Assembly: GCA_020634935.1 (NCBI GenBank)
Contig: JACKAT010000062.1
Span: 1-33,650 of the forward strand
Reading direction: 5' to 3'
Origin: Anaerolineales bacterium
Lineage (GTDB): Bacteria > Chloroflexota > Anaerolineae > 4572-78 > J111
DNA length: 33,650 nucleotides
The translations under genes and the position numbers were made by a program. Positions within the stretch are counted from its first letter, which is position 1; the number at the start of each line of letters is the position of its first letter. Positions 9,318-18,572 of this stretch are shown here, in pieces. The notes under the pieces were generated by a model that searched no databases, was not told the origin of the DNA, and saw nothing but the letters and a program-made list of their open reading frames with translations.

Positions 9318-10940
9318 TTACTGACCGGTTATCCCCAGCGACAATAAATACGCGTTAAGCTGTTCCTGATGGCCGGCGGCATCGGTAATGGTCTGCCATT
9401 GGTCAAGCAGGGCGGCGATCATCTCATCGGCGGTTAATTGATCGGCCAGGTATTGGTTGAGTAGAGGTGACAGAGCTTCGGTCTGGTAGCGTTGGTGGGA
9501 AGGAATACGCAGATTTAAGACCACGTTAGGCGAGGCCAGGGTCTGTTCGGTGGCGCTCAGGAAGTTGGCGGAGACTTCAGGGCTGAGGCCGGCTTCGACC
9601 CACGGCTGGCGATTGAGATATTGGGAGATACGATAGGGATTGAGCGCCGGATTGGCGGCCACCGCCGCGTTCGCCTGCTCCGGGGCGCTGACATAAGCCA
9701 AAAAGTCGTAAACGGCGTTTTGGGTCAGCTCAGCTGTGGCCGGATTGAGACTGCCAACCCAGCCGCCGGAGGCCATAAAGGGCGCGTGGTTGATTTCCTC
9801 AATGGCAAAGGGGCAATTTTCTTGCTCTTCATCACAAGGCACTAACGCCCCGGTTGCCCGATCGACCACCTCGGCCGCACCGGGCAGCACCACGGCGGCG
9901 AATTTATCGGCAATCGCGGATTGGTCGGGATCGGCGGCCAGTTGGCCCAAAGCCGCCGAGTCGACGGTCAGCGTGCAGCGGCCGTCGAGCATGAGCTGCC
10001 GGGTTTCGGTCAGGCCGTTGGTCAACTCCTCAGGCGGGCTGTACCGGCTTGTTTCTTTATATAACTCCAGAGCGCGTCTAAAGCCCTGGTTATCGATCAA
10101 CGGTTCGAAATCATCCGGGGAAAACAAACTGCCCTGAGCCGGTCCTTCAAATTGCAGGTACGGGCTAACCATACTATAAAAAATGGTATAGCTCTGGTCC
10201 GCTTTGGCCAGGCAAGAGCCAAAATCTGACGAACCGTCTTCATTAATATCTAACTCATTGGCAGCGCCGGCAATTTCCAGATAGTCGTCCCAGGTTTTGG
10301 GGGGAGCTAAACCAATTTCTTTTAAGACATCGGGCCGGTAGTAAACCAACTGCACATCACCGGCGATAGGGATACCATAGGTCTGGCCTCCATACCCGGC
10401 GGCGATATCGCGGTAAACGGGGGCGATGTCGGCCCAAGCCAACACCTCATCAGCTTGTACCCGCTCGGTCAGGTCGGCCAGGTAGTCCTGGGCGGCGTAA
10501 TCGGCCAGCCATTGAGCCGGGTAGACGTAACCGGCATACCGATTTTGGCCCGTCTCCGCGTCGATCACGATGGCTTGGTTCAAATCCGGCACGGTTTCGA
10601 TGGCAATGGCGGCCCCGGTTAGCGCTTGAAAGGGCTGGGCCTGCTGCCGAAGTAAAGCGGCTGCCGGGGCGTCGGCGGCCGTGACCAGCGTGGCGTCGAC
10701 CGTCTGGTAACGTTGGCCCAACGGCGTGGGCGTTACCTCTACCTCCACAGTTTTCTCCACTTCAACCGTAACCGGAACTTCAACGGTTTCCACAATGGTC
10801 ACAGGCTCGGCTTCTCGCTCGACGATGACCGTTTCGATGCGGGTCACAATTTCCGGGGTTGGGGCTGGACTGCACGCGGTCAGCGCCAACAGGCCAGCCA
10901 GAATAACCAAAATGAAGGTCATTTTTATTCCTACTCCCAT
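9318..10940 (-). CDS. ABC transporter extracellular solute-binding lipoprotein with Val/Glu/Thr stalk
   Basis: A 540-residue lipoprotein. The signal sequence ends in the lipobox LLALTACS. Residues about 30-75 form an unusual stalk of repeating Val, Glu and Thr (VTVEVEKTVEVEVTPTP), common in Chloroflexota surface lipoproteins. The rest is a family 1 solute-binding fold: YGIPIAGDVQLVYYRPDVLKEIGLAPPKTWDDYLEIAGAAN is the characteristic hinge and interface region, and a C-terminal SAPEQANAAVAANPALNPYRISQY segment also fits. The start is either the ATG at 10940 or the in-frame ATG six codons later; the first supplies the Lys of the signal peptide. It is 34 bp downstream of resB, so probably cotranscribed, yet the roles seem unrelated. 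No permease is nearby. Confidence 0.87.
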   Translation of the reverse strand: MGVGIKMTFILVILAGLLALTACSPAPTPEIVTRIETVIVEREAEPVTIVETVEVPVTVEVEKTVEVEVTPTPLGQRYQTVDATLVTAADAPAAALLRQQAQPFQALTGAAIAIETVPDLNQAIVIDAETGQNRYAGYVYPAQWLADYAAQDYLADLTERVQADEVLAWADIAPVYRDIAAGYGGQTYGIPIAGDVQLVYYRPDVLKEIGLAPPKTWDDYLEIAGAANELDINEDGSSDFGSCLAKADQSYTIFYSMVSPYLQFEGPAQGSLFSPDDFEPLIDNQGFRRALELYKETSRYSPPEELTNGLTETRQLMLDGRCTLTVDSAALGQLAADPDQSAIADKFAAVVLPGAAEVVDRATGALVPCDEEQENCPFAIEEINHAPFMASGGWVGSLNPATAELTQNAVYDFLAYVSAPEQANAAVAANPALNPYRISQYLNRQPWVEAGLSPEVSANFLSATEQTLASPNVVLNLRIPSHQRYQTEALSPLLNQYLADQLTADEMIAALLDQWQTITDAAGHQEQLNAYLLSLGITGQ

Positions 10941-10974
10941 ATTAAGTTAATCCTTATGGTTGGGTATGGTTGGG

Positions 10975-12372
10975 TTAGTCAGGCGTTACCTCAGGGTTAG
11001 CCTCCGGGGAGGAGCCAGCTTGAAGCAGTTGCTCTAAAAACGGGGCGGGGTTGCCGGGCGCAAAAGCCAATTTCTCAACCACGCCGTAAAGCTGCCCGCC
11101 CCGGCCTTTGACTTCCGGGATCAGCCAGATTTGCCAGGGGGCGCGAAAATAGAGCCGCCCAACACCCGCAACAATAGCGATTAGACTAACCAGGTATAGA
11201 GGCAGGGCCCAATCGCGCCAGGCTATCAGCGAGACCTGCTGGTTGAGCGCAACCGTAACGGTAAAGCCTCTCACCGTAAACGCCTCGCCTACAGTCAGCA
11301 TGCGGTTTTCGATGGGTACGGCAGTGCCTTCAAAACCCACCTGGACGTTGAGTTGGTTATCGGCCAGGACAGCGGCAGGAGTAATCTGAAACAGGAGTCT
11401 GGTGTTGGGGATCAGGAAAAAAAGCGGCTCGTCGGGGCTGCCCAAGGGCAGGTTCAGATAAGTCGCCGGCCGGAGTTCGGTTTGAAGCGGGAACAGTTTA
11501 CGCCGTTGGCCGGTGTCATCCTGAGCAGTCACCGTCAGCACCGGCTCCTGCGCCGTGGGGATCAGCAGCGTCCGCTGAAATGGGGTCGGCCAGTACAACC
11601 GCCAGGGTATCGACTGCGGTGAGTCAGCCTTGGAGGGCGAAAAGGTGATCGTCCCTTCGGCCGACGCTGTACCGGTGCTGTCGAGTTCAAAACCCCCGTT
11701 AAATAAGCGGCTGGTAGCGGGGGTAAAAGGATGCAGGGTGATGGTCTCAGTGGCCAAGCTGAAATAACTCACGATGAAGGCCAGGCACAGCCCGGCCAGC
11801 CCGCCGTACACGGCTAAAACCGCCCACCAGCTTGATCGCCCGCGGGCAGCGCTGATGGCTCGCTCATTATCGTCAGGCGAGGCGTCGATCTTAAACCCCT
11901 GGCGGGTTAACTGGGTCTTGAGCTGATCCAGAAAATCGTCAGGGGAGGCCGGCAAACGAATCGACTGCTCAACCCGCTCCGCCAGAGGGTGCTGCCAGCC
12001 AATATCGGCCGGTTGTTCGACCATACGCCGGCGGCAGAATGGCAGATAATCGGCCAGGGCCACAGCGCAGCTCAACAGCAGCAGCGCCACCGGCAGCCAA
12101 AACCAAATCGATTGAAAAATTTGAGCAAAGCCCAACCAAAAAAGGGGGATTCCCCACGGTTGAAGCCAGGAGGGCAGCGAAGCCGTCCAAATCTCGACGG
12201 TCGTCTCGGGGGTAGTTTGCTGCGGAAAAAACCCGCCCAATACGGCCATAACAATCACAACAACCAGCAGGAGCGTGGCCGTTTTCGGCTGCCGCAAAAT
12301 GGCCCAACCGGAGGCCAGCGACTGCTGCCAGCGAAGGGAGGGTTGACCGGGGCGAGTTTCAATCGTATCCAT
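10975..12372 (-). CDS. resB: ResB-like cytochrome c biogenesis protein
   Basis: ResB (Ccs1) works with the haem exporter ResC/CcsA in system II cytochrome c maturation, on the outer face of the membrane. The 465-residue protein has the ResB order. There is a first membrane helix in SGWAILRQPKTATLLLVVVIVMAVLGGFFPQ, a second pair ending FWLPVALLLLSCAVALADYLPFCRRR, a third helix near residues 187-210, a large extracytoplasmic beta-rich region, and a last helix AWRDWALPLYLVSLIAIVAGVGRLYF followed by a cytoplasmic tail. No CcsA or thioredoxin-like ResA gene is adjacent, which is unusual because these are often clustered. The ATG at 12372 has no strong ribosome site. It begins a likely two-gene transcript with the downstream lipoprotein. 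Confidence 0.82.
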   Translation of the reverse strand: MDTIETRPGQPSLRWQQSLASGWAILRQPKTATLLLVVVIVMAVLGGFFPQQTTPETTVEIWTASLPSWLQPWGIPLFWLGFAQIFQSIWFWLPVALLLLSCAVALADYLPFCRRRMVEQPADIGWQHPLAERVEQSIRLPASPDDFLDQLKTQLTRQGFKIDASPDDNERAISAARGRSSWWAVLAVYGGLAGLCLAFIVSYFSLATETITLHPFTPATSRLFNGGFELDSTGTASAEGTITFSPSKADSPQSIPWRLYWPTPFQRTLLIPTAQEPVLTVTAQDDTGQRRKLFPLQTELRPATYLNLPLGSPDEPLFFLIPNTRLLFQITPAAVLADNQLNVQVGFEGTAVPIENRMLTVGEAFTVRGFTVTVALNQQVSLIAWRDWALPLYLVSLIAIVAGVGRLYFRAPWQIWLIPEVKGRGGQLYGVVEKLAFAPGNPAPFLEQLLQAGSSPEANPEVTPD

Positions 12373-12572
12373 AAGGTGTCTAAGAGCGATAAGGGTTACC
12401 TCAGCACAATGATCGGGTAACGAGCCAAGCTGCTATTAATTATACGCCGCTAAAAACAAATGTGAAAAGTTAAGGGGAGAAAAATTTTCAGCTCAAGTTG
12501 TGTTTCAAGCCGACATTTTTTACAATATTATTTACAATAAATTTGATTCACAACCCCAAATTGACCAAACTT

Positions 12573-14207
12573 ATGATCCAAAACGACAACCTAACCATAG
12601 AAGCCCTTTTTATAGAATTAGAACAAGCCCGGCAGCGTATTGCCGAATTGGAAACTTTAGAAACCAAACGGCTGGCCGACCAACTCCGCGCCAACGAAGA
12701 ACGGTTTCGCCAGGTGATCAATTCCATCAGCGATCACATCTATGTAACCCAAATTGCCCCTGACGGAACCCATATCAACCGCTATATTTCACCCCACGCT
12801 GAAACGTTAACCGGCTATGCGCTGTCGATGTTTGAAGCCGATTGGAATTTCTGGCCGTCACGGGTCATCTATCCCGATGATCGCATGATCGCTGCGGCTC
12901 AAGCCGAACGGCTGGCGCAGGGCGTAGACAGCGAAGTCGAATACCGGATTATGCGGGCCGACGGCCAGGTGATTTGGGTGCGCGACAGCGGCCGCGTTAC
13001 GTACGAAGGCGAGTCGGCGGTGGTTTACGGGGTAGTTAGCGATATTACCCTGCGCAAGCAGGCCGAGGAAAAGCGCCGGCACGCCCAAAAGATGGAAGCC
13101 ATTGGCCAATTAGCCGGCGGCGTAGCTCACGATTTCAACAATCTATTGACCGTCATCTCCGGCCAATGTGAGCTGCTGCTCAAAGACTCTTTTCACCCGA
13201 ACGATCCCCGACGCTACGAGATCAACGAGATTAAAATCGCCAGCGAACGGGCGATCATCTTAACCCAGCAGCTTTTAACCTTTAGCCGTCAGCGGCCGGT
13301 GCAGTTCCAGGTCATCAACCTCAACGACGTAATCGACCAAATTAAAAATATGCTGGGCCGTCTCATCGGTGAAAACATCGACCTGGTGGATAATCTGGCG
13401 CCAGACCTACCCTTTATCAAAGCCGACGCCGGCCAGATAGAGCAAGTGCTTTTGAACCTGGCGATTAATGCTCGCGACGCCATGCCAAAGGGCGGCAATT
13501 TAACCATCGCCACCACGGCTATCGAGCTTGACTCGGCTACGGCTAAAAGTATGGAGTTAATTGGGGGCCACTATGTCCGGCTGACAGTGGCGGATAGCGG
13601 CACCGGCATCCAGCCGGAGGTTCAATCCCGTATTTTTGAGCCCTTTTTTACCACCAAAGCGATGGGAGAAGGCACGGGCTTGGGTCTGTCAACCGTTTAT
13701 GGCATTGTCCGGCAATTGGGCGGCCAGGTTCAGGTGTTTAGTCAGGTCGGTCAAGGCTGCACATTCGAGCTGTATTTGCCGGTCACAACCGAAATGCTCC
13801 GTCCGCCGACCATACTCGAACCCCACCCGTTGGATCTCATTGGCTATGAAACCATTCTATTGGTGGAAGATGAAGCCAGTGTTCGGACGGTTACGGCTAA
13901 GTTCTTGCGCAAACGCGGCTACAACGTTAAGGAAGCGGCCTCTATCGAAGAGGCCCTGGCCGTGTGCTGCCATTCAAAAGCTATTATCGATTTGCTCATC
14001 AGCGATGTTATTATGCCTACTATGAATGGCTATGAACTGGCTAAACAGTTAAAGCAGTGCCATCCGATGCTTAAAGTCCTGTACATCTCCGGCTACCCTG
14101 ATGATGTTCTAGATGAGTATAATATCACCACCGAGGGGTTGGACCTGCTGGAAAAACCGTTTTCGGCGGATACCCTGGCCCGCAAAGTACGCGAATTGCT
14201 GGATTAA
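12573..14207 (+). CDS. Hybrid sensor histidine kinase with PAS and receiver domains
   Basis: A soluble hybrid kinase of 544 residues from the ATG at 12573. An alternative TTG at 12498 adds 25 residues but has no better ribosome site, so the start is uncertain. Order: short coiled coil (about 1-45), PAS domain (about 45-165, with NRYISPHAETLTGY and the PAC end VVYGVVSDITLRKQAEE), dimerisation domain with phospho-acceptor His186 in GGVAHDFNNLL, ATPase domain with N box (NLAINARDAMP) and G boxes (GTGLGLSTVYGIV), and a C-terminal receiver with phospho-acceptor Asp478 in LLISDVIMPTMNGYE and the switch Lys in LLEKPF. There is no membrane segment, so it senses an intracellular signal. No output regulator is adjacent. 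It ends directly against the convergent ABC ATPase gene. Confidence 0.93.
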   Translation: MIQNDNLTIEALFIELEQARQRIAELETLETKRLADQLRANEERFRQVINSISDHIYVTQIAPDGTHINRYISPHAETLTGYALSMFEADWNFWPSRVIYPDDRMIAAAQAERLAQGVDSEVEYRIMRADGQVIWVRDSGRVTYEGESAVVYGVVSDITLRKQAEEKRRHAQKMEAIGQLAGGVAHDFNNLLTVISGQCELLLKDSFHPNDPRRYEINEIKIASERAIILTQQLLTFSRQRPVQFQVINLNDVIDQIKNMLGRLIGENIDLVDNLAPDLPFIKADAGQIEQVLLNLAINARDAMPKGGNLTIATTAIELDSATAKSMELIGGHYVRLTVADSGTGIQPEVQSRIFEPFFTTKAMGEGTGLGLSTVYGIVRQLGGQVQVFSQVGQGCTFELYLPVTTEMLRPPTILEPHPLDLIGYETILLVEDEASVRTVTAKFLRKRGYNVKEAASIEEALAVCCHSKAIIDLLISDVIMPTMNGYELAKQLKQCHPMLKVLYISGYPDDVLDEYNITTEGLDLLEKPFSADTLARKVRELLD

Positions 14208-15278
14208 CTACCGTTCGGCCGGAACCAGCCAGATTTTTTCAGAAGGCAGGTGCAGCCTGACTCGCTGGCCCACGGCAAACTGGTTAACGCCTGCTGCCCC
14301 GGTCACGACCTCGATCGCTACAGGGGGTTGGGGGGAATTACCTTCGGCTAAAATTTTGAACCGCGCGTGCGTTCCCATATAAACACTACTTTTGATGCGC
14401 CCATAAGCCCCATTAGCGCCGGAGGCATGGCTGTCAAGCTGAATATTCTCCGGCCGAATGGTCAGCAGCACCGCTCCGTCCAAGAGCGGCGCGGATGGAC
14501 ATTGAAATAAACCCAACGGAGTCTGGATGTCTTCACCCCGCTTGTGACCCGGAATAAAATTGACCCCGCCAAAAAATCGAGCCACCCGCTCACTCAACGG
14601 CCGGTCGTAAAAGGCCTGGGGGGGACCATACTGCTGCAACTGCCCCTCAAACAACAGCGCGATCTGATCGGCCAGGACTACCGCTTCTTCTTGATCATGG
14701 GTCACGAAGATTGTCGTCAGGTTGAATCGCTGCTGAACATCGAGAATCAGCTCGCGCATTTCGCTGCGTAGGTGAGCATCCAAATTAGACAGCGGCTCGT
14801 CGAGCAGCAGCACCTTTGGCTCCACAATCAAGGCGCGAGCCAGGGCTACCCGCTGCTGCTGCCCCCCCGAGAGTTGATAAGGCCGGCGCGCTTCCAGGCC
14901 CGGCAGGCGGACCAGGGCCAGCATATCGGCCACCCGCTGTCGGACAGCGGTTCGATCCACCCCCCGCATTTTCAAGCCAAAACCGATATTCTCGCTCACC
15001 GACATATGGGGAAACAGCAGGTGATTTTGAAAGGCCATAACGGCTTCTCGTTTCTCGGTGGGTACGCCCAGGACCGAGATGCCGTCGAACAGGATATCAC
15101 CCGCGCTGGGCTTAATCAACCCGGCCACCATTTTGAGCGCGGTGGTTTTGCCGCAGCCGGAAGGGCCTAGCAGGGCCGTTACCCGCCCGTCTGGGATGGT
15201 TAAACTCAAGTGATGGACCGCCGGGTTTTCGCCGCCAGGGTAAATTTTGGTCAATCGCTGCAAATCCACTTGGGTCAT
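14208..15278 (-). CDS. ABC transporter ATP-binding protein (PotA/YnjD-like)
   Basis: The energy-coupling ATPase of the importer encoded by this operon, 356 residues. Walker A is GPSGCGKT (near residue 40), the Q loop MAFQNHLLFPHMSV, the signature LSGGQQQR, Walker B VLLLDEPLSNLD, and the switch His lies in FVTHDQEE. After about residue 240 a TOBE-type beta domain follows (NFIPGHK, LTIRPENIQL), as in the PotA/MalK/FbpC subfamily. E. coli YnjD is shorter and lacks such a tail, so the domain layout is closer to PotA. Its start overlaps the stop of the upstream permease by four bases, a sign of translational coupling. Its stop touches the stop of the convergent kinase gene with no base between. 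Confidence 0.93.
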   Translation of the reverse strand: MTQVDLQRLTKIYPGGENPAVHHLSLTIPDGRVTALLGPSGCGKTTALKMVAGLIKPSAGDILFDGISVLGVPTEKREAVMAFQNHLLFPHMSVSENIGFGLKMRGVDRTAVRQRVADMLALVRLPGLEARRPYQLSGGQQQRVALARALIVEPKVLLLDEPLSNLDAHLRSEMRELILDVQQRFNLTTIFVTHDQEEAVVLADQIALLFEGQLQQYGPPQAFYDRPLSERVARFFGGVNFIPGHKRGEDIQTPLGLFQCPSAPLLDGAVLLTIRPENIQLDSHASGANGAYGRIKSSVYMGTHARFKILAEGNSPQPPVAIEVVTGAAGVNQFAVGQRVRLHLPSEKIWLVPAER

Positions 15279-16135
15279 AACCGGCCACCCCCTCCAACGG
15301 CGGCGTGTCGCCCGGTCAGATACCGCGAGGTCAACACCAGAAAGATAATCGCCGGGCCGATGAAGATTAGGCTCAGGGCCGCGGTCAGGGCATTATCGCC
15401 GCTGTTGGCAAAAGAAAACAGCAGCAGCGGCAGGGTAATGACCTGCCCGCCGCCGATCAGCAGCGTTAGCAGGTACTCGCTCCAGGAGATGATAAAAGCG
15501 AACAGCCCGCCCACCACGATCCCCGGTAAAATAGCCGGAAAGGTAATGTAGCGGAACACTTGCCCCGGCCTCGCGCCCAGACTGCGGGCTTGAGCTTCAT
15601 ACTCCGGATTATAGTTAGCAAAGATACTGGCCATAATCAGCACCACATAGGGAGTGACCGGAATCAAATGAACCAGCACCACGCCCGCTAGCGTATTGGC
15701 CAGGCCGTAGCGGATAAACACCATGTGAATGCCCATCGCCACGGCCAGCGGCGGCACAATCACGGGCGCTAAAATCAGAACCCGGACCACTGTTTGGCCG
15801 CGAAACCGGTATAAGCCCATCGCTCGACCGGCGGGGATGCCGATGAGGATCGACAGCAGCGTTGTGGCCAGAGCAATAACCAGGCTGTAGCCCAGCGCCG
15901 GCAAAACCTGGCTGTTAGCCTTAAAGACATAACTCCAGGCGCGCCAACTCCACTCGGTAGGGATGATCGCCGGAAAGTACCAGCGGTGGCTAACCGACCA
16001 CAGCAGCAGCGGCAAAAACGGCAGCAGCAGCCCCCCCATAATGACCAGCCTCACCAGCCAGCGCCCCCATTGATCGCCCCCGGTCGATCTGACTGAAATC
16101 GGTTTTGATGAAATGACTATCTCCTGATCTGCCAA
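15275..16135 (-). CDS. ABC transporter permease (PotC-like, second permease)
   Basis: An inner-membrane permease subunit of 286 residues with about six helices. The first is VRLVIMGGLLLPFLPLLLWSV, and the coupling EAA-type loop YEAQARSLGARPGQVFRYITFPAILPGIVVGG contacts the ATPase. The frame opens at a TTG (16135) after a G-rich stretch; no in-frame ATG gives a better N terminus. It sits between the other permease and the ATPase and overlaps the ATPase start by four bases. In E. coli the equivalent YnjC is one fused protein with both permease halves; here the halves are separate genes. Confidence 0.9.
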   Translation of the reverse strand: MADQEIVISSKPISVRSTGGDQWGRWLVRLVIMGGLLLPFLPLLLWSVSHRWYFPAIIPTEWSWRAWSYVFKANSQVLPALGYSLVIALATTLLSILIGIPAGRAMGLYRFRGQTVVRVLILAPVIVPPLAVAMGIHMVFIRYGLANTLAGVVLVHLIPVTPYVVLIMASIFANYNPEYEAQARSLGARPGQVFRYITFPAILPGIVVGGLFAFIISWSEYLLTLLIGGGQVITLPLLLFSFANSGDNALTAALSLIFIGPAIIFLVLTSRYLTGRHAAVGGGGRL

Positions 16136-16194
16136 ACTCCATCCCCACCAAATTATTTACAGACGGTTAAAAAATCCATCAAACGGATTACCCT

Positions 16195-16230
16195 TCTCTA
16201 TCTCCATCTCTATCTCTATCTCTATCTCCG
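16195..16230. repeat. Hexanucleotide tandem repeat across the stop codon of the first permease
   Basis: Six units of TCTCTA (two with one or two substitutions) run from the spacer into the last codons of the permease gene; on the coding strand the unit is TAGAGA, and the stop TAG at 16224-16222 lies inside it. Copy-number change would mainly alter the spacer length before the next permease gene. Confidence 0.8.
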
Positions 16231-17148
16231 ACTTATGCCCCGGCTCACCCGGACATAAACAAAAATCAACAGCGTTACAAAGGCGCTAATGATCACACTG
16301 ACCGCCATCGCTTCGGGGCGGAAGTTCAAATCGACATCGGTGTAATAACGGTAAGCCAGCACCGGCAGGGCCGAGGGGTAACGCTGGCCGAGCAGCAGCG
16401 GCACTTCAAACGCGCCGAAGGTAAACGCGAACACCAAAATTGAGGCCGATAGAATACCCGGCATGATCAGCGGCAGCAGCACGTAGCGCAAACGCTGCCA
16501 GCGATTAGCCCCCAAGGTTTGAGCCGCCTGTTCGTAATCTTCGCCCACCGACTGCATCACCGCCAGGACAATCACGCCCATGAAACAGGTCGATTTCCAA
16601 AGGTACTCCAGGATAATGCCGATGGCGTATCGATCGAAGACCAAAGCCGGGAAGTCGCCGGGAGCGTCGATCAGGTGGGCCAGGTAAGCCAACCGGGCCA
16701 AAAAACCGCTCTGGGAAAACAAAAATAGGATACCGACCGCTCCGACTAAATGAGGAATGGGAATGTTGAGCTGAAAAATAAACATGACCCAACGCCGCCC
16801 CCTAAAATGCTGGCGCAGCACCAGCGCCGAACCGACCGCCAACCCGGTGGCCAGCCCGGTTGAAGCCAAACTGATCCACAGCGACAGCAGCAGTGACCGG
16901 TAAAATTCTTCGCGACTGAGAATAGTGCGATACGCTTCAACCGATAGGTCCGTACGGCCGATAAAGGGCAGGTAGCCCAGGCTTTGCAGCAGCGCCAAAC
17001 CTAAGCCGCCTATAAACAAAAACAGAATAACGGCTAAAGCCGGGCCAAGCATCAACATCAACTTCAGGCGCTCGCCCCAAGCATGGGGCTGCGCTTTCGG
17101 TTGGTTGGCCGGAAGTTTGGCCACACGAATATCTTGTCCGAATAACAA
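16222..17148 (-). CDS. ABC transporter permease (PotB/YnjC N-half-like, first permease)
   Basis: An inner-membrane permease subunit of 308 residues with about six helices, beginning with LMLMLGPALAVILFLFIGGLGLALL. The EAA-type coupling loop YEQAAQTLGANRWQRLRYVLLPLIMPGILSA marks it as the partner of the ATPase. The start is a TTG at 17148 preceded by AAGGAGA six to seven bases upstream, a strong ribosome site that decides the unusual start codon. It follows the binding-protein gene by 60 bp and precedes the second permease by 86 bp. The C-terminal codons and the stop lie within a hexanucleotide repeat. Confidence 0.9.
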   Translation of the reverse strand: MLFGQDIRVAKLPANQPKAQPHAWGERLKLMLMLGPALAVILFLFIGGLGLALLQSLGYLPFIGRTDLSVEAYRTILSREEFYRSLLLSLWISLASTGLATGLAVGSALVLRQHFRGRRWVMFIFQLNIPIPHLVGAVGILFLFSQSGFLARLAYLAHLIDAPGDFPALVFDRYAIGIILEYLWKSTCFMGVIVLAVMQSVGEDYEQAAQTLGANRWQRLRYVLLPLIMPGILSASILVFAFTFGAFEVPLLLGQRYPSALPVLAYRYYTDVDLNFRPEAMAVSVIISAFVTLLIFVYVRVSRGISRR

Positions 17149-17207
17149 GCAGAGTCTCCTTGTGCGGCAGGGTTGCCGAGTTCAGGGTTGCAACCTGCGG
17201 CCTGGGG

Positions 17208-18542
17208 TTATCGTTTCAAGACGTTCTCTTCCCACCCCTTTTCCATCGGTAAACGCCAGGTGGCCGGCAGTTCGGGTAAACGATTTTTATCCAGAATATC
17301 GTTGGATAGGGTAGCCACGCCGCGAGGCAAGGCGCTGAATTTAGCTTGCCAATCCGGGCTGAGACGCGCAACTTCGACGGCCGGGAAATCACCCCAATTG
17401 GCCACATCGGCTTTGCTGTATTGAGCGTCCGGAGAGAGCAGGAAGTTAGCCAGCACCATCGCTGCGGCTTTGTGGGCCGCGTTGGCCGGAATAGCCACGT
17501 AGTGGGTGTTCGCCACCGTGCCGGAGTCGAAGACAAAGGTGCGCGTGGTTTCCGGGAAGCGGCCGGCGGCGACCAGGCTGGAAGCTTCAGCCGGGTTAAA
17601 GGCCATATCGAAAAAGACCTCGCCGTTAGCAAATAAGTCCTGCTGCCGGGCATGACTTTCGGGATAGGTCTGACCCTCGCGCCACAGGTAAGGTTCGATG
17701 TCATTAAGCATATCCCAACAGGCCGGAAACGTTTCGTCAAAAACCTGTTTATCAAATTCAACGGTAAAGGGCGGGTCGTCGCCGGCGGCGTGGTAGCAAA
17801 GGTGGGTGATGAAGGCCGTGCCGGTAAAATCAGGCGGAGCGGGGTAGGTAAATTTGCCGGGGTTAGCCTTAATCCACTCGATCAGGCCGTCGATAGTGGT
17901 CGGCGGCTCCGGCAGTTTGGCGCTGTCGTAGGCGATGACCATGCGGGCTTTGCCCCAGGGCGACTCGTAAAAGTCAACCGGCAAGCCCAGATCGGTGTTA
18001 ACGCTGGGGTCATCCCAATTCACGTTGGGGCTGTTCGGCAAAAATTGAGCAAATGGACCGTAGAGCAGGTCGGCCTGGCGCAGGGTATGAAAATTCTCGC
18101 CGTTGATCCAGATCATATCAACCGCGCCGTCCGTTTCAACGCCGGCTTCGACCTCACCCAAAACTTTGTTGACCGCTTCCACCGTATCGACCAGCGGGAC
18201 CTGGTTGAGGGTGATATCATACTGGGCTTTGAGCGTATCGGCCACAAAGCCGTTAATCCAGTTGTTGATGTTATCCTGGCCGCCCCACATATACCAGTTG
18301 ATGGTTTGGCCGCGCGCTTCGGCGATCACATCGGCCCAGGTTTTACCCTCATAGCCGGGGGGGGGCTCGACGCCGGGGGGGCCGGCCTCTTCGACCGCGG
18401 CGGCCGGGCTGTCAGCGGCCGGTTCAGCCTTCGCTTGAGTTTGGACCGCGCCGGAACCGGTTGAAGCGCACTGGACCAAAAACGGCAGCAGTCCGATAAA
18501 AACGACTAACCAACCCAAATTGATGTTTAATCTTTTCCCCAT
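17208..18542 (-). CDS. ynjB: YnjB-like ABC transporter solute-binding lipoprotein
   Basis: The binding protein of the four-gene importer. I start at the ATG at 18542, eight bases after AGGAG; a GTG one codon earlier is possible. The signal peptide ends in the lipobox FLVQC (Cys about 26), then a short Ala/Pro-rich linker. The mature chain opens with GKTWADVIAEARGQTINWYMWGGQDNINNWINGFV and has VDMIWINGENFHTLRQADLLYGPFAQFLPN, which I recognise as the YnjB family (COG4134). Its ligand is not experimentally settled to my knowledge; thiamine has been proposed from annotation, and the fold resembles the spermidine/thiamine/iron-binding group. No TPP riboswitch is visible upstream. A two-hairpin repeat lies 30 bp before the start. 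Confidence 0.85.
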   Translation of the reverse strand: MGKRLNINLGWLVVFIGLLPFLVQCASTGSGAVQTQAKAEPAADSPAAAVEEAGPPGVEPPPGYEGKTWADVIAEARGQTINWYMWGGQDNINNWINGFVADTLKAQYDITLNQVPLVDTVEAVNKVLGEVEAGVETDGAVDMIWINGENFHTLRQADLLYGPFAQFLPNSPNVNWDDPSVNTDLGLPVDFYESPWGKARMVIAYDSAKLPEPPTTIDGLIEWIKANPGKFTYPAPPDFTGTAFITHLCYHAAGDDPPFTVEFDKQVFDETFPACWDMLNDIEPYLWREGQTYPESHARQQDLFANGEVFFDMAFNPAEASSLVAAGRFPETTRTFVFDSGTVANTHYVAIPANAAHKAAAMVLANFLLSPDAQYSKADVANWGDFPAVEVARLSPDWQAKFSALPRGVATLSNDILDKNRLPELPATWRLPMEKGWEENVLKR

Positions 18543-18572
18543 CACACCTTCTCCTCTCTAAAAATAACGTTC

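Noticed and set aside
17652..18464. 270-codon frame opposite the ynjB-like gene
   Set aside because: It is antisense to a clear family member and has no recognisable domain; high GC at third positions explains the open frame.
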